Below are positions 16,363 to 25,079 of a stretch of 46,049 bases of DNA, in pieces. The stretch is from contig JAFTUI010000009.1 of the NCBI GenBank assembly GCA_017466345.1, forward strand, positions 1 to 46,049. The letters are read 5' to 3'. Source of the DNA: Tidjanibacter sp. GTDB taxonomy: Bacteria; Bacteroidota; Bacteroidia; Bacteroidales; Rikenellaceae. The notes under the pieces were generated by a model. The model searched no databases, was not told the origin of the DNA, and saw nothing but the letters and a program-made list of their open reading frames with translations. The translations under genes were made by a program, and so were the position numbers. Every line of letters starts with the position of its first letter. Position 1 is the first letter of the stretch.

Positions 16363-17607
16363 ATGAAGTACAATCGCACCACTTGTCGCCATATCTCCTC
16401 GAAGGAGGAGTCTTGCCCCGTTCTTATTCGTGTGTCATTTGGCGGGAAAAGAGTTAATTTATATACGGGTATTTCTTGTGAAAAATCCAAGTGGGATAAT
16501 AAGCGAAACTGCATAAAGCACGGTAGCAAGGTGAAAGGTATGGCATACACCGCACTCAATGAACTACTCAGGCAGCAAGAGGATTTTGTTGATGACTATT
16601 TCAATAGTGCTGCATTTCGTTCACAACCTGCATCACTTGCAGACTTAAAGGAGCGACACAACTACAAGTTTAAGCGTTCACAGGGAGAGTTAAGTGATGA
16701 GTTTTTCTATCTTTTCGACAAGTTTATCAAGGAGCAAAGTTCGCAGAGGGGGTGGAACAAGTCAATGAATGAGGCGTTTGCTCGTCTAATGGCTTTGGTA
16801 AAAGAGTATAAGCCTAACATTACATTTGCTGACTTATCTGCATCAACTATGGATGGATTAAAGGTGCATCTTTCCCAAACTATGCTCAACGACACGCTTA
16901 TCAAGAGGCTATCTTACTTCAAACAGTTCATAAAGTGGGCGCAGAGCAAAAACTATCGTATACACGAAGAGTATTTTGGTTATTCTCCTAAACTCCCTAA
17001 GAATAAGATTGCAGTCAAATACTTGGAGAAGTCGGAGGTTGAGGCTATCTATAATCTTACGCTTGAACCATTCAGTACAATAGACATAGTAAGAGATGCT
17101 TTCATATTTCAATGCTTTACAGCACTGCGATATAGCGATGTGTCTGCCCTTAAACACGACAACATAATAAAGACGGATGATGGATATGATATTGACATCT
17201 TGACTGAAAAGGATGATGACAGAGTTAGGTATCCTCTCTCAAAGATTGCTATTGAGATTTACGAGAAGTATATGCCATACAAATACCCGAAGGGAGTTGT
17301 TTTTCCGCTTATCAGCAACCAAAAGTACAACAACCACCTCAAAGAGATAGGCAAATTAGCCGATTTACAGGGTGAGTGGATAGGTTATCATTATCGTCTT
17401 AACGAGAAAATTGTGGTGAAAACACCTAAGAGTGATTTGAGTAGCCATACCGCTCGAAGGACATTTATCACCCTTGCAGCACAAATGGGAGCCTCTTTGG
17501 ATTTGATTAGCCAAATCACAAGCCATAGTGAGGTAGCAGCAATGAAACCATACATTGCCAAGACAAGGGCAGGAGTAAAGCAGGTGATTGATGCTCTCGA
17601 CAAATAG
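16363..17607 (+). CDS. int: Tyrosine-type site-specific integrase
   Basis: Catalyses integration and excision of the element at tRNA-Ser. The 414-aa protein has an arm-binding N-terminus (residues ~1-85, with the Bacteroidetes-type LIRVSFGGKRVNLYTGI start). A SAM-like core-binding domain (~105-205) follows, then the catalytic domain (~220-414). The full catalytic set is visible: Arg256 (TALRYSDVS), Lys283, His362 and Arg365 (SHTARRTF), His388 (TSHSE) and Tyr397 (MKPYIAK). It reads inward from attL, the usual arrangement for tRNA-targeting elements. Confidence 0.93.
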   Translation: MKYNRTTCRHISSKEESCPVLIRVSFGGKRVNLYTGISCEKSKWDNKRNCIKHGSKVKGMAYTALNELLRQQEDFVDDYFNSAAFRSQPASLADLKERHNYKFKRSQGELSDEFFYLFDKFIKEQSSQRGWNKSMNEAFARLMALVKEYKPNITFADLSASTMDGLKVHLSQTMLNDTLIKRLSYFKQFIKWAQSKNYRIHEEYFGYSPKLPKNKIAVKYLEKSEVEAIYNLTLEPFSTIDIVRDAFIFQCFTALRYSDVSALKHDNIIKTDDGYDIDILTEKDDDRVRYPLSKIAIEIYEKYMPYKYPKGVVFPLISNQKYNNHLKEIGKLADLQGEWIGYHYRLNEKIVVKTPKSDLSSHTARRTFITLAAQMGASLDLISQITSHSEVAAMKPYIAKTRAGVKQVIDALDK

Positions 17608-17845
17608 GTTTACCACCTTTGCAATGTAGTTCCCAAACCCTCAAAATGGGGGCTACCTCCTGATTGGTAAGATGTTATAACTGTAATCCCCCTTAAATGA
17701 TAGGCTGAGGGGTAAGCATAAAAGGCTATACACAGTCGGTTGCGATAAGTTTACCTGAAAAATTTGAGATAAAAAATCAACCTACTACCCTTTTTTTGTT
17801 TACTTTTTCTGTTTTTCCTACTATTTATTATAAAAAGAATAAATT
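17608..17845. other. Noncoding gap upstream of the rep operon
   Basis: No gene is seen in 238 bp. It is A+T-rich at its right end and has a weak CCC-TCAAAAT-GGG hairpin near 17638. As the region just ahead of a Rep-like gene it is a natural place for a replication or transfer origin, but no nick-site motif could be identified. Confidence 0.3.
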
Positions 17846-18037
17846 ATGGAAAACAATTACAAAAGACAGTATCGTGAATTAGAAGATACAACAAAACAAA
17901 AAATCAGTCAGTCGCTCCGAGGGAGATGTAAATCGAGCACCCATAAGGAAAATATAGCAAATGGGATGCGTGAGTATTGGTTAGGCGTACCGAGCAGAAA
18001 TAATGGAGTTAAACCCTTAAACAATGAAGGGAAATGA
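17846..18037 (+). CDS. Small basic protein, NUMOD3-like helix motif
   Basis: Sixty-three residues, basic, with the repeating pattern KQKISQSLRGR...STHKENIANGMREYW. This resembles the NUMOD3 DNA-binding motif found in homing endonucleases (TKEKIS-x-LKGR-x-HS). It overlaps the start of the downstream rep-like gene by 14 nt, so the two are probably translationally coupled. It may be a DNA-binding accessory of replication or a small regulator. The motif similarity is by eye and weak. Confidence 0.6.
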   Translation: MENNYKRQYRELEDTTKQKISQSLRGRCKSSTHKENIANGMREYWLGVPSRNNGVKPLNNEGK

Positions 18038-18881
18038 GAGGCTTGGTACTGTTATCATTGACGAATTGAGGCTTTGTTACACGGCAAAGCCTCTGCTGCT
18101 TGATACACTGCGGGTGATTGATATGGGAGAACGGATATACCTCAATGAGTGTTCTCTACTACGCACGAAAGGGCAACATTTCAACTATCAATTTGTTCTA
18201 TCTAATGTTGAGGATTCCGAACTTGGTACATTGTATTTTGGGCAGTTCGGGGATGAGGATAGTTGCTTCATCTGGCTAAAAGTTGCTAACGAGGTACTTT
18301 ACAACACCGAGCAACTCACCCATACGCTCTCCCTCTGCGGGGAGTTGGGGATGTTGTTCCACCACATTACCGCCATAGACTTGGCTGTGGACTCAAAAAA
18401 GAATTTCGTTTCTACCATCAGGAAACTATACAAGGATAAAGGCATAACCACGATTATCAACGGCAAAAGTATTCAGGATAGAAAACGAATAATCCCTGAG
18501 ATATTTATATCATACAATGTTTCATTGGATAGGCTTTGCTCTCCTACATTCTATTGTAGGCAAAAGAAGGCTCTGCACGACAAAACCAAAGGAGTGTGCG
18601 TTTGTTCGTACAACAAGCGAGCGGAGATAGAGCAAGAGAGCGAGAAGGAATACATCTTGGACTTCTATGGACACCCCAAGAAACTTCATCGACTTGAAGT
18701 ACACCTCAACTCACAAGAGATGAGGGACTACTTCACATCTCGGAGATTGGAGCAGGAGTTAGATGTGGTGTTTAACAAGGAACTACTAACAGAGATGTTC
18801 TATTATCATTTGGGTGCAGTTATCCGATTTACAAACGGAAGAAAGAAGATAGATTGGAGAAATATAATTGAGGGCAAATAA
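18024..18881 (+). CDS. Replication-initiation-like protein (Rep_trans/RstA-type, putative)
   Basis: The 285-aa protein has the ordered motifs of rolling-circle initiators of the pT181/RstA group (replication initiation factor family). An N-terminal strand IIDELRLCYT comes first, then ITAIDLAVDS (residues 115-124), VCVCSYNKRAE (191-201) and LHRLEVHLNS (221-230). The last two correspond to the 'YNK..E' and 'R.E..L' signatures. In such proteins a Tyr nicks the origin strand. A Rep in an integrated element implies a replicating circular stage after excision. No partner coat, Zot or relaxase genes are near. Confidence is moderate because the family call rests on motif order only. Confidence 0.6.
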   Translation: MKGNERLGTVIIDELRLCYTAKPLLLDTLRVIDMGERIYLNECSLLRTKGQHFNYQFVLSNVEDSELGTLYFGQFGDEDSCFIWLKVANEVLYNTEQLTHTLSLCGELGMLFHHITAIDLAVDSKKNFVSTIRKLYKDKGITTIINGKSIQDRKRIIPEIFISYNVSLDRLCSPTFYCRQKKALHDKTKGVCVCSYNKRAEIEQESEKEYILDFYGHPKKLHRLEVHLNSQEMRDYFTSRRLEQELDVVFNKELLTEMFYYHLGAVIRFTNGRKKIDWRNIIEGK

Positions 18882-19166
18882 GTGTAATCGTAGGGCAATA
18901 TAACAACCACCCCTGCCACTGCATATCAAATCCTCGCAACTTTCTAAAAATTAAAAACTTCTAACCCAAATTTAAATAAATAGAAATAATCATTAGTCTA
19001 AATGCTATAATAAGCAATCAAAATAAATAGACTTCTCAAAAGTGTGTTAAAATAAAAATGTGTCAATTTAATCAACAAAGGGGAGGTTGTGAGCCTCCCC
19101 AATTGTATCAATGTAACCTAAAAGATTAAAACAGATATTTTATGTATAAGTTGTAAGAAATTTTCT
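18882..19166. other. A+T-rich noncoding gap
   Basis: No gene is seen. It is very A+T-rich between 18940 and 19075, and contains the 24-nt hairpin repeat at 19077-19100 about 200 bp after the rep stop codon. Confidence 0.4.
19077..19100. repeat. Terminator-like hairpin, left flank of the NADAR cassette
   Basis: AAA followed by a 7-bp stem GGGGAGG / CCTCCCC with loop TTGTGAG. The 24 nt are identical to 20192-20215 on the other side of the HTH-NADAR gene, in the same orientation. Confidence 0.8.
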
Positions 19167-19174
19167 TACATTTG
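19167..19174 (+). promoter_or_regulatory. -7 box of the HTH-NADAR gene
   Basis: TACATTTG fits TAnnTTTG. It lies 18 bp before the ATG at 19192, giving a very short leader and arguing against the GTG at 19174, which overlaps the box. Confidence 0.5.
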
Positions 19175-19191
19175 TGAAAACGCATAAAAAT

Positions 19192-20190
19192 ATGGAAGAG
19201 TTAAGAGTAAAAGAGATTTTGAATCAGAGAGGAATTAGCGTAAGAGAGTTCTCTAAAATGATTGGCGTTGCTCGTGAATACTGCTATGATTTGGTTAGTG
19301 GTAAACACGCAAGTCAGAAGAGCATTGAGAAGATGGCTCGTGTCCTCAACTTACCAATTAGGGATTTGTATGCTATCCCCTCGCCAGTAGCATCAGTTTA
19401 TAATCCATACGAGATTGTCTTTGGGCGGACTGAACATTACCAAGCAAACGATATTGTCACCTTTGGTAAACTAAATGGAGAGTGGGGTGCTTTCTCAAAT
19501 ATGAGTACCGAGTATCCCGTGGAGTGCTGTGGCTATAACTTCAAAACGAGTGAGCATTTGTTTATTGCTCTACGATTTAGCGGTTACCCCGATTTGCAAA
19601 AGGAGATTATGGATTACCCCAACTCAATGTACTGCAAAAAGATATTTGTCAATGGCGAGAAATACAAGCCGTTCCACCATCCAAATTGGCACGACAACTA
19701 TTTTGATGTAGAGGTAATGAAGTATATCGTTGCTCTCAAATATGCACAAAACAAAGGTTTTAGGAAACTATTGGCAAAAAGCAAGGGTAAGATAATAGTT
19801 GAGGACACCACCCAACAGAACACATCTAACAGCGTTCTACGATGGGGCTGTCAGGACTTGCAGAAAAAGGATTTAATCAAGGCTGTCCGCTCTGCTGCAA
19901 AGAAGGAGATAAGCGCAATAGAGAAAGAGGTTGCAGCAAAAACAGCCTCGTTGAAGAAACCCCGCTCGGAGGCTAAACAGCAGAAGGTAGATGCACAACT
20001 CAAAACCAAAGTTCAAGCGATGGAACAAATGTCTAAATTGTGTGAACGAGCCATTGCAGAACACTGCCACTATACCCTTGTGGGTGAAAACGCAATGGGT
20101 AAAATCCTAACCACATTGAGGGATAACGATGGTGTAATTGACTACAAAATAGAGTATCCGTTGTTCCTGTTTGAGCACGAGATAAAATAA
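19192..20190 (+). CDS. HTH (XRE)-NADAR fusion protein
   Basis: The 332-aa protein fuses an XRE-type helix-turn-helix (residues ~1-58: LRVKEILNQRGISVREFSKM, then IGVAREYCYDLVSGKHASQK) to a NADAR/YbiA-like domain (~95-220). NADAR hallmarks: WGAFSNMS (98-105), KTSEHLFIALRF with Glu121, and VLRWGC with Trp218. NADAR enzymes are N-glycosidases or de-ADP-ribosylases. Some reverse guanosine ADP-ribosylation by DarT toxins, others process riboflavin intermediates. A Lys/Ala-rich coiled coil (~225-285) and a C-terminal ~45-residue tail follow. No DarT-like toxin is adjacent. The gene stands alone between two identical hairpins. Role inferred: a DNA-binding sensor or antagonist of ADP-ribose/NAD-based toxicity, or a repressor gated by NAD metabolites. 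Confidence 0.75.
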   Translation: MEELRVKEILNQRGISVREFSKMIGVAREYCYDLVSGKHASQKSIEKMARVLNLPIRDLYAIPSPVASVYNPYEIVFGRTEHYQANDIVTFGKLNGEWGAFSNMSTEYPVECCGYNFKTSEHLFIALRFSGYPDLQKEIMDYPNSMYCKKIFVNGEKYKPFHHPNWHDNYFDVEVMKYIVALKYAQNKGFRKLLAKSKGKIIVEDTTQQNTSNSVLRWGCQDLQKKDLIKAVRSAAKKEISAIEKEVAAKTASLKKPRSEAKQQKVDAQLKTKVQAMEQMSKLCERAIAEHCHYTLVGENAMGKILTTLRDNDGVIDYKIEYPLFLFEHEIK

Positions 20191-20191
20191 A

Positions 20192-20215
20192 AAAGGGGAG
20201 GTTGTGAGCCTCCCC
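20192..20215. terminator. Terminator-like hairpin, right flank of the NADAR cassette
   Basis: Same 24 nt as 19077-19100, placed 2 bp after the HTH-NADAR stop codon within an A-run. It can serve as terminator for the cassette and for the convergent small ORF. Confidence 0.75.
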
Positions 20216-20228
20216 TTGTGTGTTATGG

Positions 20229-20510
20229 TTATTGTAAACCGATATAATCAAGCGCTTGTATGAGATTATCGCGTTGCACTTCATCAAACCAATCTTTCCC
20301 TTGCAAATGTTCTAAAACGGAAGAGCGAGATGCTTGCATAGGGTTGTTTGAATAGATAGGATAGTTGCTACACTTGCGATTTATATTTACAATATCTTTA
20401 TCATTACTTACAGCCCAATCTCCAAATATAGCAACACATTCTGCTGTTATGTGGTAGTAATCAAAACACGACTTAATACTTTCTTGGTTAGCCTCAATCA
20501 AATGTTTCAT
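20229..20510 (-). CDS. Hypothetical 93-aa protein
   Basis: Not recognised. Acidic to neutral, with no signal peptide or membrane segment. Features: an N-terminal helix (HLIEANQESIKSCFDYY), a Cys/Tyr-rich middle (NRKCSNYPIYSNNP) and an amphipathic C-terminal helix (DEVQRDNLIQALDYIGL). It lies 88 bp downstream of the 1493-aa lipoprotein gene in the same direction and is convergent with the HTH-NADAR gene. A hairpin at 20549-20576 precedes it. Coding is plausible from codon use and element context, but nothing in the sequence indicates a function. Confidence 0.55.
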   Translation of the reverse strand: MKHLIEANQESIKSCFDYYHITAECVAIFGDWAVSNDKDIVNINRKCSNYPIYSNNPMQASRSSVLEHLQGKDWFDEVQRDNLIQALDYIGLQ

Positions 20511-20548
20511 AATTGTAAAGGTTTTGGGTTAATAATTTAGTTTATTTG

Positions 20549-20576
20549 AGGTTGGTGGGGATTAAACCACCAACCT
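20549..20576. terminator. Hairpin after the giant lipoprotein gene
   Basis: Perfect 10-bp stem AGGTTGGTGG / CCACCAACCT with 8-nt loop, 22 bp past the lipoprotein stop. It lacks a clear T-run on the minus strand, so termination may be partial and allow read-through into the 93-aa gene. Confidence 0.5.
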
Positions 20577-20597
20577 ATTGATTAGTAAAACAGTTAA

Positions 20598-23500
20598 TTA
20601 AAAAGCAATGACAGCACGCACCTGGAGATATTGACTCTTTCCGCCGTAGCCGTAGCCGAGACAATCCCCATTGGAGAAATTGAGCACATACGCATAGGTG
20701 CTATTGTATTCCTCAGAAGACCAATGATATCTATTACTGAGAGTTGTATAGTCATTGGCAGAAAGAGTTGAGTTAATGGTTGATTTGTTCTTATAAATAA
20801 CTTCAAGTTCATCTATTGTTGGTAAATACCACCCCGTACCATAGTTTGAGCACCATTTTTTTGCCTCACTCCAAGTTTTGTCAGTTGAGGTGAGAGACAC
20901 CATCTTTATGGATGTATTGGAAGTTGTAAATACAATTCCTGTTTGAAGATTAACTGTAATCCAATCTCCAATTGAAGGGGTTAAGACATTACCGTTTATA
21001 TCAAAAATATCCAAACCCTTATCAATACTTATATGAGTCTTGTTGAAATCAAAATCGTTTGCACAAGTTAGTGTCGTGAAATTTGGATTTGTATGACATT
21101 CCAAATTTGTCAATGCCGTATTATTTACAATGTTCAACTCTCCAATAGCAAGACTATTACAATACAACTCAGTCAGTGCTGTATTGTACTGTACATCAAC
21201 CATTGACAATTCGGTGTTGTTATTTACATTGAGGCAAGTCAATGCAGTGTTGTTGCGAACATTTAATGCCGAGAGCAAATTATCGGCAATGTCAAATTCC
21301 TGCAATGCGGTATTGGCGGTAACATTGATTTTAGGCAGTTTGTTCTTGTTGCAGTAGAGTTTTACAAGCGAGGTGCTATTGCTTACATCAAGAGATGTGA
21401 GTTCATTCTCGGAGCAGACAAGCGAAGTGAGTGCCAAATTTTTGGTAACATCAAGAGATTGCAACTTGCATTTCTGAATGTCCAATGTTTTCAATGCATC
21501 CAATGTGGACACATCAACCCCCTCCAATGATGAGTTGTTGATAATAGTTGCATTTACTACGGGAGCCGAGAATGTGAGTGAAGTGAGCGCTGTGTTTGCA
21601 TCAACGGTAATATCTGTGAAATCGCCCACAAAGTTGAGCGCTGTAACATCCGATGTGTTTTTGAATGTAAATGAGGTTAGAGGTGTGTTCTTTGCGGAGA
21701 AATCAAAACTCTTTGCTTGCGAATAGCCACTAATAGAAATACCCGTACCACTCACTGCATTGGTACTACTACTCTGCAAGTTGAGAACAGAGAGGTTTTT
21801 GCAATTGTCGAGGTTAAGTTTTGTGATGGGGTTTCCGTAGCAAACAAGTGTACTGAGATTTGTAAGGGTAGGAAGGTTTATCTCTGCGATGGTGTTATTC
21901 GAGCAGTTGATGGTAGTAAGATTGGTGCAGCACTCCAAGCCTGTAATATCACTTACGCCCTTGCCGGCAAAATTAGCAGCCACAATATTGTCCGCTTCAA
22001 TAATGGAAATTTCACCATCGCCGTCATCATCGTAGTTATTCACGAGATATGCTTTCAGTGCAGCATCGGGGATTAGGATGCCACCATTGTTGTAGAAGAT
22101 GTTGGTTGAGGCATCTTTGGTGATAGCCACCGAGGCTGCTTGTTCCTCGTTCTTTGTCCACAGTTTCACGAGATTCTCGTTGTCCGAACAATCCACCGAG
22201 GTAAGAGCGGGGTTGTTGCTGATGTTGAGCATTGCAAGTGCATTGGAGGAACAATCGAGAGTTTGGAGTTTCTGAACGGGGATAATATCCAACGAAGCAA
22301 GTGTGTTGTTGGAGCAGTTGAGTTCTACCAGAGCCGAGCAACCCGAAACATCGAGCGAAGAGAGTGCGTTGCCAGAACAATCAAGGTTGGGCAATTTCGT
22401 GAGGTTGCCGAGGTAAAGGCGTGTAAGGGCATTGTCGGAGCACAAGAAATCTTCCAACAACTGAGTTTTTGTTACATCCAACTCAACAAGCGCATTTTTG
22501 GACACATCAAGAGTGGTGAGGGCTGTATTCTTGGTGAGATTCAACCTCTCGATGTTGTTGTTCGAGCAGTTGAGTTCCGTGAGAGCCAAAAGATTGGTAA
22601 CATCGAGCGAAACAAGTTCGTTGTTGAGGCAGAGCAACTCTGTTAGTTCCTTATTTTGCGAAACATTGAGCGAGCCGAGTTTATTGTTGGTAACATTGAG
22701 CGAAGTGAGGCTCTTCATTTTGCTAACATCAAGTGTCGAGAGTTTGTTGCCCGAAGCATCGAGTTTTGTTACAGTTGCGGGAACAAGAAGAGTGGTGAGT
22801 TGGTTTGTGCTCACATAAACCTCTTTCAATTTTGTGTTCTGCAACAGATTGAGAGAGGTGATTTTGTTGTAGGAACAATCGAGCACTTCGAGATTGGTGA
22901 AATACTCAATACCCGACAAAGAGGTAATCTGTGGAATGATAGCCGACACATCGAGCGATGTAACAGCCTCTGCCTCCTCCGCTGTAATCTCAAAGTCTTC
23001 GTTGGTGTCGCACAATTTAAGCAGTGCTGCTTTGAAATGCTCATCGGGGATATAGATGTTATCGGTTGTAAAAGGCACCATATTCACATACTCCGATGCG
23101 AGTTGGTTGTTGCCGTCCGAAATCTGCAAGCGCACATTTGCGGAAATCTCACTACGGAAGAACGACTCGTCCAAAGCATCGCCCGACACAACAACCGACA
23201 AAATACCATCGGTAGCCGTTACGCTCTCAATCGTTAAGTTTACAAAGGCTCCCAATGCTCGTGTTTGGGTATAAACAGCCTTAACGCTCAAAGCATTCTC
23301 CCAAACCTCAACGAGTTCTTCGGCAGTCGATGCGGGCTGCAACTCAAAGTCAAGGGTTGCCGATCCAGCGGTAATCACACCGTTGCTGTTGGTGTAGTAC
23401 ATTGTGGCTTTACCATCGGCATATTGAGGAACATAACTGATAGACTGAATTCGAGCCATAATCGCAGCAACCTGCTCCTGCAAGACTGCAATGTCGTTCT

Positions 23501-25079
23501 GAATGTTATAGATGGAAACTTTGATGTTCTTAACCTCCTTTTCGAGAGTGGTAACTCGTGCGGTAAGAGCCTCAATGGTTGCGTTTATTGTGGCAACCTC
23601 TTCGGCTAACGCATCACGCAACTCACCATTGAGAGTGGTGATGGCTTCCGAAATAGCGCTCTTATAGGCTGTGGTTATCTCCTTGGTGGTTTCAACCAAC
23701 TCCTCCTGCAAGGCTGCAATGTCCGCTGCGTTTGTGGTGATGGCTGCAAGGTTGTCTGCAATAGCCGAAGCGTTGTTTGCTATCGCCTGTGCGTTAGCAG
23801 CAATGTCCGCTGCGTTGTTTGCGATATTGGTTGCATTAGTTGCAATGTTGTCCTCGTTGGTGCCAACCCTCTCTTGCAAAGCAGTTATAGCCGATTGATT
23901 CTGCTTGATGAGATTATTGTTTTGGGAAATCAATTTCTTGTTTTCTGCGATAAGCGTTGCATTAGCCTCAATGTTTTCACTGTTGGCTAAAATTGCCTCT
24001 CCATTCTTCTTGATGTTATTGGCATTTTTCTCTATCGCTTTGGTGTTTGTGATAATTGAGTTCGCATTGGTAGTAACATCATCCGAAACCGAAGACAACT
24101 CCGAAGTAAGGCTCGTGATGAGTTTGCTATTGGCATCAATCTTCTTATTGATAGCGCTCTCCAAGTCGGCAATAGCCTCTTCCAAATATGCCTCCGAAGC
24201 AGCAATTTTGCTCTCCAAAGCAGTCTGCAAAGCCTTCAATTTAGCATCTGTTTCTGCGATAGTGTAATAGCCCGCCAATTGGGTGTTTACCCACGATTGC
24301 ATATCGCTCTCAACCGACTCAATAGCCTCTTGTATTGCCTTCTTATATGCGGTTGTTATCTCCTGGCGAGCGGTAGCAATAGCCTCTGTATAATCCTCTG
24401 CGATGTCGTTAGCCATTGATTCCAACAACTCATTTTTGATGGTTTCGATAGACTTTGAAAGTTCATCTTTTATTTTCGCACCAATGCTTTCTTCCAACTC
24501 ATCCAAAGACGCATTGATGGTTTCAATATCAACTTTCACGGTTGCAACCTCCAATGCAAGGCTGTTGTATTGTTCCAATGTTGCAAAGGTTGCCTCTACC
24601 CAATCCTCGGTAGATTTAAGTTCGCCGTTTACATACTCTTTGAGTTCCGCAATTTTGTTTTCCAAGTCCACATCTTTTGCTTGAAGTTGCTCAATGAGAG
24701 TATTGATTGTTGCAAGTTCTGCTTCGATTTCACTCTTTGCTCCCTCCAACAATGTAATGACACTGGCAACCTCTGCATCTATATCACCTTCTAGAGCCTC
24801 TTTCATCTCATCAATCTTGGTATTGGTAGCAGCGATAGACGCCTCCAAATCTCCCGCCTCCTTTTGCAAGGCAAGGATATAATCTTTCAAATCCAAGTCT
24901 GCCTTTTCCAAATTGGGGATTGTTGCACTGATTGCCGAAATTTGCTGTTCGAGTGTTGTGATTTGGGTGTTTTCAATGTCATCAACACGCCCTTCGAGGT
25001 TATCAAGACGCTCGTTGATTTCAGCACAACCTACCATCATTACCAATGAGGTAAGCAAAATAAAGTAAAGTTTTTTCAT
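20598..25079 (-). CDS. Giant surface lipoprotein: coiled-coil stalk, EF-hand/LRR modules, Lcl-type C-terminus
   Basis: 1493 aa. The lipobox VMMVGC puts the lipidated Cys at residue 18. Residues ~20-545 are a long stalk of coiled coil, including an Ala/Asn-rich repeat region (NATNIANNAADIAANAQAIA...). Residues ~550-680 form a beta domain common in Bacteroidetes surface lipoproteins. Two modules follow, each opening with an EF-hand-like loop (DTNEDFEIT near 690; DDDGDGEIS near 1016) and continuing into leucine-rich repeats of the LxxLDVSxNxxLTxL type (~705-985 and ~1035-1370). The C-terminal ~95 residues (WYLPTIDELEVIYKNKS... to RAVIAF) resemble the DUF1566/Lcl C-type-lectin-like fold. It is the largest cargo of the element, nearly 40% of its length. 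Likely an adhesin or receptor displayed on the cell surface. Confidence 0.82.
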   Translation of the reverse strand: MKKLYFILLTSLVMMVGCAEINERLDNLEGRVDDIENTQITTLEQQISAISATIPNLEKADLDLKDYILALQKEAGDLEASIAATNTKIDEMKEALEGDIDAEVASVITLLEGAKSEIEAELATINTLIEQLQAKDVDLENKIAELKEYVNGELKSTEDWVEATFATLEQYNSLALEVATVKVDIETINASLDELEESIGAKIKDELSKSIETIKNELLESMANDIAEDYTEAIATARQEITTAYKKAIQEAIESVESDMQSWVNTQLAGYYTIAETDAKLKALQTALESKIAASEAYLEEAIADLESAINKKIDANSKLITSLTSELSSVSDDVTTNANSIITNTKAIEKNANNIKKNGEAILANSENIEANATLIAENKKLISQNNNLIKQNQSAITALQERVGTNEDNIATNATNIANNAADIAANAQAIANNASAIADNLAAITTNAADIAALQEELVETTKEITTAYKSAISEAITTLNGELRDALAEEVATINATIEALTARVTTLEKEVKNIKVSIYNIQNDIAVLQEQVAAIMARIQSISYVPQYADGKATMYYTNSNGVITAGSATLDFELQPASTAEELVEVWENALSVKAVYTQTRALGAFVNLTIESVTATDGILSVVVSGDALDESFFRSEISANVRLQISDGNNQLASEYVNMVPFTTDNIYIPDEHFKAALLKLCDTNEDFEITAEEAEAVTSLDVSAIIPQITSLSGIEYFTNLEVLDCSYNKITSLNLLQNTKLKEVYVSTNQLTTLLVPATVTKLDASGNKLSTLDVSKMKSLTSLNVTNNKLGSLNVSQNKELTELLCLNNELVSLDVTNLLALTELNCSNNNIERLNLTKNTALTTLDVSKNALVELDVTKTQLLEDFLCSDNALTRLYLGNLTKLPNLDCSGNALSSLDVSGCSALVELNCSNNTLASLDIIPVQKLQTLDCSSNALAMLNISNNPALTSVDCSDNENLVKLWTKNEEQAASVAITKDASTNIFYNNGGILIPDAALKAYLVNNYDDDGDGEISIIEADNIVAANFAGKGVSDITGLECCTNLTTINCSNNTIAEINLPTLTNLSTLVCYGNPITKLNLDNCKNLSVLNLQSSSTNAVSGTGISISGYSQAKSFDFSAKNTPLTSFTFKNTSDVTALNFVGDFTDITVDANTALTSLTFSAPVVNATIINNSSLEGVDVSTLDALKTLDIQKCKLQSLDVTKNLALTSLVCSENELTSLDVSNSTSLVKLYCNKNKLPKINVTANTALQEFDIADNLLSALNVRNNTALTCLNVNNNTELSMVDVQYNTALTELYCNSLAIGELNIVNNTALTNLECHTNPNFTTLTCANDFDFNKTHISIDKGLDIFDINGNVLTPSIGDWITVNLQTGIVFTTSNTSIKMVSLTSTDKTWSEAKKWCSNYGTGWYLPTIDELEVIYKNKSTINSTLSANDYTTLSNRYHWSSEEYNSTYAYVLNFSNGDCLGYGYGGKSQYLQVRAVIAF

